From assembly GCA_030633225.1 (NCBI GenBank), contig DAOVTF010000135.1:1-6163 (forward strand): 6,163 bases of DNA, in the 5' to 3' direction. Positions 1 to 4,950 of this stretch are shown piece after piece. The notes beneath the pieces are model-generated. The model ran no database searches, had not been told where the DNA came from, and worked only from the letters and a program-made list of their open reading frames with translations. The stretch is from Flavobacteriaceae bacterium (GTDB lineage Bacteria; Bacteroidota; Bacteroidia; Flavobacteriales; Flavobacteriaceae). The translations under genes and the position numbers were made by a program. Every line of letters begins with the position of its first letter. Position 1 is the first letter of the stretch.

Positions 1-450
1 AATCTATTCTTAATAAGAAAAGAGTAGAATAAGGGCTCTTAACTGCATATTTAATGTATTTATGAAATAATTTTGCAATATATATAGGAAGAGTAGCATA
101 AACTACCTTTCACAGATGCAAATATATCTACATGTACTGAAAAACGGATATTCTTATAGAATAGGAAAGTATAATAACAAATTGTATTTATTTAGGTTTA
201 AACCCCAATTATGGTAGGTTAAACATCGCTGTATCTCTTATGAATAGGAAGATTAGCTCCGTTTTAATCAAAGATTATTAATTTTACTGTTAAAACTATA
301 GCAGTTGTCTAAGTTTCTAAATAACTATCATGGTGAATCAAATAAAACATCATAATGGTATAAAGAACAGTATGTTTTGATGTGAATGATGATATTCACA
401 TAATTTATAAATACACTTTATTAAAAAATGTGCAATAGCTGTGCAATTAT
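1..450. other. AT-rich stretch with no recognisable gene
   Basis: I find no convincing coding region on either strand: all frames are broken by frequent stops and none combines a start codon with protein-like composition. Small structures are present. There is a 10-bp perfect palindrome, GGTTTAAACC, at 195-204 and an 8-bp inverted repeat at 380-387/394-401 with a 6-nt loop. ATAGGAA recurs near 84, 161 and 244. None of these matches an RNA family or mobile element that I recognise. The stretch lies downstream of the tRNA transcription unit. It may be plain intergenic DNA, decayed sequence, or the upstream region of a gene beyond the left edge. Confidence 0.5.
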
Positions 451-497
451 AAAAAAAGAAAACCTTAACTTTCTAATAAATAGATTGTTAAGGTTTT
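451..497 (-). terminator. Intrinsic terminator of the tRNA-Gly/tRNA-Leu unit
   Basis: Positions 459-469 (AAAACCTTAAC) and 487-497 (GTTAAGGTTTT) form a perfect 11-bp stem with a 17-nt loop. On the minus strand the stem is followed by a T-rich run (complement of 451-458). It begins only a few bases past the 3' end of the tRNA-Leu gene, which fits an end for the leftward tRNA transcript. The plus strand also has a short T run after the stem, so some bidirectional action is possible. Confidence 0.8.
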
Positions 498-503
498 TCT
501 CTG

Positions 504-589
504 TACTCGGAGCGGGACTTGAACCCGCACGGACATTACTGTCCATTGGATTTTAAGTCCAACGTGTCTACCAATTCCACCATCCGAGC
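504..589 (-). tRNA. tRNA-Leu (anticodon UAA)
   Basis: On the minus strand this 86-nt gene folds as a class II tRNA. The 7-bp acceptor stem pairs GCTCGGA with TCCGAGT (a G:U pair at the end) and the discriminator base is A. The D arm contains GGTGGAATTGGTAGACAC. The 5-bp anticodon stem TTGGA/TCCAA encloses the loop CTTAAAA, giving anticodon TAA at 553-555. A long variable arm (GGACAGTAATGTCC region) and a T arm with GGTTCAAGTCC follow. CCA is not encoded: the gene is followed by CAG. It lies 31 nt downstream of tRNA-Gly and is probably cotranscribed with it. It reads UUA and UUG leucine codons; UUA is heavily used in the neighbouring AT-rich genes. Confidence 0.97.
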
Positions 590-620
590 ATATATAATTG
601 GTATATTTTTTTAATTCCTG

Positions 621-692
621 AGCGAAAGACGGGATTTGAACCCGCGACCCTCACCTTGGCAAGGTGATGCTCTACCCCTGAGCTACTTTCGC
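621..692 (-). tRNA. tRNA-Gly (anticodon GCC)
   Basis: On the minus strand this 72-nt gene folds as a standard cloverleaf. The acceptor stem pairs GCGAAAG with CTTTCGC and the discriminator base is T. The D arm contains AGCTCAGGGGTAGAGC. The anticodon stem TCACC/GGTGA encloses the loop TTGCCAA, with anticodon GCC at 658-660, and the T arm carries GGTTCAAATCC. CCA is not encoded. It is the first gene of the leftward two-tRNA unit, about 40 nt from its predicted promoter. Confidence 0.97.
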
Positions 693-730
693 AATATGTT
701 AAGAACATTACAACCTTTTGATTGCGGGGG

Positions 731-759
731 CAAATTTAATACATTTTAATAAATCGCAA
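731..759 (-). promoter_or_regulatory. Predicted promoter of the tRNA unit
   Basis: Read on the minus strand, TTG (757-759), an 18-nt spacer and TAAATTTG (731-738) match the Bacteroidota housekeeping consensus TTG/TAnnTTTG. The -7 element is followed at once by the GC-rich stretch CCCCCGC (724-730), which stands out in this AT-rich DNA. Transcription would start near 724, about 30 nt ahead of tRNA-Gly. A GC-rich discriminator is typical of growth-rate or stringently controlled stable-RNA promoters in better studied bacteria. Applying that to this promoter is inference. Confidence 0.65.
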
Positions 760-794
760 TGCCTTTTTCTCACTTTTTTAAGAAAATATTTTTG

Positions 795-824
795 TTGCGT
801 ATCCTCAATTAATAAATATATTTG
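795..824 (+). promoter_or_regulatory. Predicted promoter of the cyoE-oxidase cluster
   Basis: TTG (795-797), a 19-nt spacer and TATATTTG (817-824) match the Bacteroidota promoter consensus perfectly. Predicted transcription start is near 830, leaving a leader of only about 20 nt before the cyoE start. It lies back to back with the tRNA promoter, with about 35 bp between the two -33 elements. No operator or riboswitch-like structure is visible in the short leader. Confidence 0.65.
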
Positions 825-852
825 CAGCGCTTTAATTTGACTATAATTAATA

Positions 853-1737
853 TTGGAAACAGCAATTAAAAAACATACAGTTTTAACTGATTTTAAAGAA
901 ATTACCAAATTTGGGTTGTCTTTAAGTGTCGTTTTTTCATCTGTTGCTGGTTATTTATTAGCTGCTGAAGTTATTGATTACAAAACTCTTTTATTACTCG
1001 CAATTGGTGGGTATTGTATGGTTGGAGCATCAAATGTATTTAATCAAATCATCGAAAGAGAGCCAGACGCTTTAATGCTTCGTACCAAAAACAGACCTTT
1101 ACCTGCTGGAAGAATGACAGTCAATACCGCAATGATTATTGCCGTTATTCTTACCATTTTAGGTATTTTAATATTGTACAGCATAAATGCAAAGACAGCT
1201 TTATTTGGTGCAATTTCTATTTTTTTATATACAAGCGCTTATACACCATTAAAACCAATTACACCATTATCTGTATTTGTTGGAGCTATACCTGGAGCTA
1301 TTCCTTTTATGTTAGGATGGGTTGCAGCTACCGGTCAATTTGGTATTGAAGCTGGTATGTTATTTATGATTCAATTCTTTTGGCAATTTCCTCATTTTTG
1401 GGCAATTGGATGGTTGCAATTTGAAGAGTATAAAAAAGCTGGGTTTAACTTAATGCCAACAGGAGAAAAAAATCAGAAAGCTTCTAAACTCATCATCATT
1501 TATACCTCATTTATGTTGGTAGTTTCTGTATTTCCGGTTTTTAGATTGACAGGAGATCTTTATCTATTACCTATTTCAGCGATGCTAATTTTTATTTTAG
1601 GGGTTGTCATGCTGTATTATGGAATAAAATTACATAAAGAACAAACCAATATTATCGCAAGAAAATTAATGCTTTCAAGTGTTTTATACATAACTTTGAT
1701 CCAAATTATTTACGTAATCGATAAATTTTTACACTAA
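853..1737 (+). CDS. cyoE: Protoheme IX farnesyltransferase (heme O synthase)
   Basis: This integral membrane UbiA-family prenyltransferase attaches a farnesyl group to heme B to make heme O, the precursor of heme A for the oxidase. At 294 residues it has the usual family length, with about eight or nine hydrophobic segments. The first prenyl-diphosphate/Mg motif is at residues 64-72 as NxxxExxxD, followed by RTKNRPLPAGR (77-87), a hallmark of this subfamily. YTPLKP (130-135) and QFPHFWAIGW (178-187) are also typical, and E191-E192 occupy the second acidic region. The start is TTG at 853: an in-frame stop lies at 844-846, and the first ATG is residue 56, inside the protein. No Shine-Dalgarno is visible, as usual in this phylum. 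It is first in the cluster, 4 nt ahead of the next gene. The family call is near certain; the start is probable. Confidence 0.96.
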   Translation: METAIKKHTVLTDFKEITKFGLSLSVVFSSVAGYLLAAEVIDYKTLLLLAIGGYCMVGASNVFNQIIEREPDALMLRTKNRPLPAGRMTVNTAMIIAVILTILGILILYSINAKTALFGAISIFLYTSAYTPLKPITPLSVFVGAIPGAIPFMLGWVAATGQFGIEAGMLFMIQFFWQFPHFWAIGWLQFEEYKKAGFNLMPTGEKNQKASKLIIIYTSFMLVVSVFPVFRLTGDLYLLPISAMLIFILGVVMLYYGIKLHKEQTNIIARKLMLSSVLYITLIQIIYVIDKFLH

Positions 1738-1741
1738 AAAA

Positions 1742-2302
1742 ATGCAACCAAAAACTAAAGAAAAAACTTCTAAACAAATGTTATGGATTTCTATGATAAG
1801 TATGACCATGATGTTTGCGGGCTTAACAAGTGCTTATGTAGTTAGTAAAAAACGGGAAGACTGGGTAGGTTTTGATCTGCCAACTGCATTTTATGTCAGT
1901 ACCATTTTGATTATTCTTAGTAGTATTACATTTTACTTTGCTAAAAAATATATCAAGCAAAATGACCAAACAAAAACATCCATCTTTTTAGCGATTACTT
2001 TATTATTAGGATTAGGATTTGTTTATTTTCAATTTCAGGGATTTAAATATTTAATTGATGTTGGATTATATTTTACAGGAACCCAAAGTAATGTTTCTTC
2101 ATCATTTTTATATGTAATTACCCTAGCTCACTTGTTTCATATTTTTGCCGGAATTCTTGTTTTGAGTTATGTTTTGTACAAAAGTTTAAAGGGTATGTAT
2201 AGCTCAGAAAATTCATTAGGTTTAGAATTAGCTGCAATTTTTTGGCATTTTGTTGATGCACTTTGGATTTATTTGTTTTTATTCTTCTATTTTATAGGTT
2301 AA
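1742..2302 (+). CDS. Heme-copper oxidase subunit III-like protein, short form
   Basis: A 186-residue membrane protein of the cytochrome c oxidase subunit III family. Subunit III binds the core and stabilises turnover but carries no redox centre. Five hydrophobic segments lie near residues 13-34, 48-67, 79-98, 121-147 and 161-185. Family features are FTGTQSNVSSSFLY (111-124) leading into the HLFHIFAGI helix (130-138), and the C-terminal WHFVDALWIYLF (168-179). Its length fits bacterial five-helix subunit III, which lacks the first two helices of mitochondrial COX3. It starts 4 nt after cyoE, so the two are almost certainly cotranscribed. A second, longer subunit III gene follows 130 bp downstream. 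The two proteins differ widely outside the C-terminal motif, so they are not a recent duplication. Whether both sit in one complex cannot be told from sequence. Confidence 0.92.
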   Translation: MQPKTKEKTSKQMLWISMISMTMMFAGLTSAYVVSKKREDWVGFDLPTAFYVSTILIILSSITFYFAKKYIKQNDQTKTSIFLAITLLLGLGFVYFQFQGFKYLIDVGLYFTGTQSNVSSSFLYVITLAHLFHIFAGILVLSYVLYKSLKGMYSSENSLGLELAAIFWHFVDALWIYLFLFFYFIG

Positions 2303-2322
2303 AACAAGATATTTTGTTCTAG

Positions 2323-2356
2323 TTGATTTTATATGTCAAATATTTTTATATTTTTG
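2323..2356 (+). promoter_or_regulatory. Possible internal promoter ahead of the long subunit III gene
   Basis: TATTTTTG at 2349-2356 fits TAnnTTTG, with TTG at 2323-2325 and a 23-nt spacer, at the long end of what is accepted. In such AT-rich DNA a match of this quality can occur by chance. The 130-bp gap between two otherwise tightly packed genes gives modest support. It would start transcripts near 2362, just before the hairpin at 2368-2391. Confidence 0.3.
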
Positions 2357-2367
2357 CTTAGCAAGTC

Positions 2368-2391
2368 AAAACATGATATAAGTCATGTTTT
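2368..2391 (+). promoter_or_regulatory. Hairpin between the two subunit III genes
   Basis: AAAACATGA (2368-2376) and TCATGTTTT (2383-2391) form a perfect 9-bp stem with the 6-nt loop TATAAG, 41 nt before the next start codon. The T run is short and partly inside the stem, so it is a poor terminator. It may act as an attenuator, an mRNA processing or stability element, or a leader structure for the downstream gene. The structure is seen; the role is not known. Confidence 0.45.
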
Positions 2392-2432
2392 TATATATAA
2401 TTAGTTTGATCAATTAATATAATCTTATAAAT

Positions 2433-3410
2433 ATGGAGGCAACTATTGCTGATTCCCCAAAGGGACAAACTTGGAGTGGCGGAGGTAATCAACCTTTTGG
2501 CTCAAGTTATGGTAAAATGATGATGTGGTTTTTTATCATGTCTGATGCCCTTACTTTTTCTGGATTTCTAGGAGCTTATGGTTTAATGCGTTTTAAATTT
2601 TTAGAATCCTGGCCAATAGCCGATGAAGTTTTTACACATATACCATTTATTCATGGTGTCTATCCAATGTATTATGTGGCCTTTATGACCTTTGTTTTAA
2701 TATTTTCATCAGTGACTATGGTATTGGCTGTAGATGCTGGAAAACAAATGAAACAAGGAAAGGTGATTTTATATATGGGATTAACTATTATTGGGGGCTT
2801 GATATTCTTAGGCTCACAAGCTTGGGAATGGAAAACATTTATAAAAGGTTCTTATGGTGCAGTTAAATTAAATGATGGTAAAATTATTCAGTTCGTTGAC
2901 CAAACAGGTCATCAAGTGTCTTTAGAAAGTTTTGCTACAACTACAACAAACGAAAGAATTCGTCATACAAAAAGTAATGGAATTTGGGGCATGTCTGAAG
3001 CTTCTTTACCAAGTGTAACTTTAGAGCAAGTGAAAGAAGGTTTTGCAAAGCATCCTGAAATTTCAGTACGTACAGAACTTATAAATTTAAATACGAAAGA
3101 AAAAACAATTGTTAGCAGAGACGAAGCAAACAAGTTTTTAAGCAACTCAACTAAAGTAGTTCAAGGTGCAAATTTGAAAGAAAATGAATATGGCAAAACT
3201 TTATTTGCTGATTTCTTTTTCTTTATTACCGGATTTCACGGTTTTCATGTATTATCGGGTATATTGATAAATATTATCATATTTTTTAATGTAATTATAG
3301 GTACTTATCAAAGAAGAGGTCATTATGAGATGGTTGAAAAAGTAGGACTATATTGGCACTTTGTTGATTTAGTTTGGGTATTTGTTTTTACTTTCTTCTA
3401 TTTAATTTAA
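2433..3410 (+). CDS. Cytochrome c oxidase subunit III, long form with an extra region
   Basis: A 325-residue member of the subunit III family. Hydrophobic segments lie near residues 30-52, 78-100, 111-130, 258-290 and 304-325. Family marks are SDALTFSGFLGAY (37-49) and the C-terminal FHGFHVLSGI (268-277) and YWHFVDLVWVFVFTFFY (307-323). Between the third segment (ending about W133) and the fourth (from about L257) is a hydrophilic region of about 125 residues. A standard five-helix subunit III has only a short loop there. The long form is, from memory, common among Flavobacteriia, so this looks lineage-specific rather than a recent fusion; I recognise no domain in it. There is no frameshift and base use matches its neighbours. 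The ATG at 2433 is the natural start. Subunit IV follows 15 nt downstream, so those two are cotranscribed. Confidence 0.93.
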   Translation: MEATIADSPKGQTWSGGGNQPFGSSYGKMMMWFFIMSDALTFSGFLGAYGLMRFKFLESWPIADEVFTHIPFIHGVYPMYYVAFMTFVLIFSSVTMVLAVDAGKQMKQGKVILYMGLTIIGGLIFLGSQAWEWKTFIKGSYGAVKLNDGKIIQFVDQTGHQVSLESFATTTTNERIRHTKSNGIWGMSEASLPSVTLEQVKEGFAKHPEISVRTELINLNTKEKTIVSRDEANKFLSNSTKVVQGANLKENEYGKTLFADFFFFITGFHGFHVLSGILINIIIFFNVIIGTYQRRGHYEMVEKVGLYWHFVDLVWVFVFTFFYLI

Positions 3411-3425
3411 ATCTAAAAAATAAAA

Positions 3426-3773
3426 ATGTCACACACACAATCTCATACAGCACTAATTTGGAAAGTATTTGGCTTTCTATCTTTGGTAACTTTAGTAGAA
3501 GTTTTTTTAGGTATTACAAAACCTGATGCACTAAATTTAACATCCGTTTTAGGGACAAGTATATTAAATTGGATCTTTCTAATTTTAACACTAGTTAAAG
3601 CATACGGTATTGCTTGGTATTTTATGCACTTGAAAGATGAAAAGACTTGGTTTAGACGTGCAATAGTTTGGCCTGTAGTGTTTTTAATTGGCTATTTGGC
3701 ATTTTTTGTTTTATATGAAGGAGATGCATTACATAATATTCTTAGTGTTTGGACAAGATGGACTTATAACTAA
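3426..3773 (+). CDS. Cytochrome c oxidase subunit IV (prokaryotic COX4 type)
   Basis: A 115-residue membrane protein with three hydrophobic segments (about 10-30, 44-66 and 79-97), the size and topology of the small subunit IV of bacterial caa3/bo3-type oxidases. The second helix ends in KAYGIAWYFMHLKDE (58-72), the recognisable family signature, and E25 lies in the first helix. Subunit IV helps assemble and stabilise the complex and carries no cofactor. The His-containing N-terminus (MSHTQSH) precedes the first helix; no signal peptide is expected. It lies 15 nt after the long subunit III gene and is the last gene before a strong terminator, so it ends the first operon. Confidence 0.93.
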   Translation: MSHTQSHTALIWKVFGFLSLVTLVEVFLGITKPDALNLTSVLGTSILNWIFLILTLVKAYGIAWYFMHLKDEKTWFRRAIVWPVVFLIGYLAFFVLYEGDALHNILSVWTRWTYN

Positions 3774-3788
3774 AAAAAATAAATGATT

Positions 3789-3827
3789 AAGAAAGCGTTT
3801 TGTGTATAAAATCAAAACGCTTTTTTT
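3789..3827 (+). terminator. Intrinsic terminator of the oxidase operon
   Basis: AAAGCGTTTTG (3792-3802) and CAAAACGCTTT (3813-3823) form a perfect 11-bp stem with a 10-nt loop, extendable outwards by A:T pairs, followed by seven T residues (3821-3827). It begins 16 nt after the subunit IV stop codon. It separates the structural-subunit operon from the SCO/DUF420 group. Confidence 0.92.
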
Positions 3828-3865
3828 ATACCTTTACCTTTTGAATTCTTAGTTGTTAAAAATTT

Positions 3866-3918
3866 GTCATTCCGATAGAGTGACAGTAGTAACGACGAGG
3901 AATCTCAAAATATTGAGA
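3866..3918. repeat. Palindrome-rich intergenic repeat, left copy
   Basis: GTCATTCCGAT opens the segment and GAGGAATCTC (3897-3906) closes an imperfect inverted repeat (ATTCC 3869-3873 with GGAAT 3899-3903). A second perfect 6-bp stem follows at once, TCTCAA/TTGAGA (3903-3908/3913-3918). GTCATTCC...GGAATCTC segments resemble a dispersed intergenic repeat I recall from many Bacteroidota genomes; that is memory, not a search. GGAATCTC is nearly the reverse complement of GAGATTTCC at 4147-4155, so the pair flanks the GIY-YIG remnant. Confidence 0.55.
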
Positions 3919-3936
3919 ACAATTTATTTTAACAGA

Positions 3937-4143
3937 ATGAAAACTTTAGGAACACATAATTATTATGTTTATATCTTGACAAACAAAATTAAAACAGTTC
4001 TTTATACAGGCTAACAAATAATTTAAAAGAAAGGTTATATTCTCATAAAAACCCTGAAGCTAACTCAAAGGCATGTTACAGTTGGAGCAACTAGAGCGAT
4101 GTTAGATAACGCAAAAATTGAGTTTTTAGATAATGAAATATGA
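3937..4143 (+). pseudogene. Decayed GIY-YIG endonuclease-like gene
   Basis: The first 25 codons read MKTLGTHNYYVYILTNK...VLYTG, with both halves of the GIY-YIG signature (YVYIL and LYTG). A TAA follows at 4012-4014. Moving to the frame of position 4011 restores family-like sequence for over 20 codons: LTNNLKERLYSHK, with the R-x-x-x-H pattern, then NPEANSK. This implies loss of one base near 4010. From about 4084 the original frame gives a C-terminal-like stretch with TRA and EFLDNEI, ending at the TGA at 4141-4143. The middle of the domain, including the expected catalytic Glu, appears deleted, since intact relatives have roughly 90-110 residues. The gene is dead or non-functional as a nuclease. 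Flanking inverted repeats suggest it arrived as part of a repeat element. Confidence 0.8.
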
Positions 4144-4146
4144 ATG

Positions 4147-4172
4147 GAGATTTCCTGCCTACCGCAGGCAGG
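4147..4172. repeat. Palindromic repeat, right side of the GIY-YIG remnant
   Basis: CCTGCCT (4154-4160) and AGGCAGG (4166-4172) form a perfect 7-bp GC-rich stem with loop ACCGC, conspicuous in AT-rich DNA. It is preceded by GAGATTTCC (4147-4155), an imperfect inverted copy of GGAATCTC at 3899-3906. There is no T tract, so it is not a standard terminator. CCTGCCTACCGCAGGCAGG is, from memory, a motif repeated between genes in Flavobacteriia. Confidence 0.6.
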
Positions 4173-4241
4173 CTCGTTATCAAATATTAAAAATGAATAT
4201 TTGACTCTGTCTAAATGACAATCTTGATTAAATTGAAATTT

Positions 4242-4895
4242 ATGGAAAAGAAAACTATTAGGAATAAAATTGTATTAGCAGCCATTTTTTTTGGGCCGTT
4301 AATTTTTTATCTCTTTTTATTGACCGGAACAAATAATTTTGCCAAATTACCAGTATTGACTCATAAAGTTGATGAAATAAGTAATTTTAATTTAGAGGAA
4401 CAATTTACACTAAATAACAATATAAGTATTGTTTGTTTTCTTGGAGATGATCTTTTACAGCATAAAACCAATGCATTGAATTTAAATGAAAAGATCTACA
4501 AGCACTTTTACGGGTTTAAAGATTTTCAATTTGTTGTAGTTTTACCAAAAGGCTCCGAAGATAAAGCAGAACAATTAAAAAATGAGTTAGGTGCTATTAC
4601 CAATGTTGATAAATGGTATTTTATATTTGGTTCAAAAAATGAAGTTAATTCCTTATTTGAAAGCTTTAAAACTACTTATAAATTAGATGAAAATCTTTAT
4701 ACGCCTTATGCTTTTATTATCGATAGAGAAATGAATTTACGAGGTAGAAATAATGATAAAGAAACAGAAGACGGAATGTTGTATGGCTATAATGCTGAAT
4801 CAGTTGCAACTATTCATCAAGAAATGGTTGATGATGTAAAAGTTGTTATGGCTGAATATAGATTGGCATTAAAGAAAAATAAGAGAGAAATTTAA
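4242..4895 (+). CDS. Membrane-anchored SCO-like thioredoxin-fold protein without the cysteine pair
   Basis: A 217-residue protein with a basic N-terminus and one membrane anchor (about residues 10-29), probably facing the periplasm. I assign no established name. Its second half parallels the SCO protein encoded next: VDKWYFIFGSKNEV (122-135) resembles LKNWHFMTGDKDEI there, and TPYAFIIDREMNLRGR (154-169) resembles HSGLFALIDKNGFIRSR. Where SCO has CPTICP, this protein has CFLGDD with a single Cys (C65). The distal copper-ligand His is also lost (T154 in its place). Classical copper binding or disulfide exchange is therefore unlikely. An ATG at 4215 would add nine residues (MTILIKLKF); I prefer 4242 because it gives the usual short basic leader before the anchor. 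It is 55 nt upstream of SCO, in the same direction. The start is moderately sure; the SCO-like fold is inference. Confidence 0.75.
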   Translation: MEKKTIRNKIVLAAIFFGPLIFYLFLLTGTNNFAKLPVLTHKVDEISNFNLEEQFTLNNNISIVCFLGDDLLQHKTNALNLNEKIYKHFYGFKDFQFVVVLPKGSEDKAEQLKNELGAITNVDKWYFIFGSKNEVNSLFESFKTTYKLDENLYTPYAFIIDREMNLRGRNNDKETEDGMLYGYNAESVATIHQEMVDDVKVVMAEYRLALKKNKREI

Positions 4896-4904
4896 CATTT
4901 TTTA

Positions 4905-4921
4905 CGGATATTCGTTATCCG
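4905..4921 (+). other. Small hairpin between the SCO-like gene and SCO
   Basis: CGGATA (4905-4910) and TATCCG (4916-4921) pair perfectly around the loop TTCGT, 9 nt after the SCO-like stop and 29 nt before the SCO start. There is no T tract downstream, so it is unlikely to terminate. It may affect mRNA stability or simply be chance. Confidence 0.35.
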
Positions 4922-4950
4922 AATTAAAACCAAAATTCTTAATAGTTAAA

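Noticed and set aside
1..110. Open minus-strand frame running off the left edge
   Set aside because: It is open from a stop near 110 to the edge but has no ATG, GTG or TTG start codon. At about 35 codons it is too short to support a gene.
144..153. ACGGATATTC repeated at 4904-4913
   Set aside because: A shared 10-mer is expected by chance several times in a 6-kb AT-rich window, and the surroundings differ.
431..447. Direct repeat GTGCAAT near the tRNA terminator as an integration site
   Set aside because: Only 7 bases are repeated, with no tRNA-derived sequence and no integrase gene in the window.
708..908. 66-codon open frame on the minus strand
   Set aside because: It overlaps the divergent promoter region and the start of cyoE, has no family resemblance and reads like an AT-rich shadow frame.
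2963..3145. 60-codon open frame on the minus strand
   Set aside because: It lies wholly inside the long subunit III gene and is a shadow of that coding sequence.
4196..4203. AATATTTG as a promoter for the SCO-like gene
   Set aside because: It is one base off TAnnTTTG and has no TTG element at the right spacing, so I could not support it. The second cluster presumably has a promoter I cannot place.
3828..4241. CRISPR-like array or riboswitch in the long gap
   Set aside because: There are no regularly spaced direct repeats, and the structure is explained by palindromic repeats around the GIY-YIG remnant.
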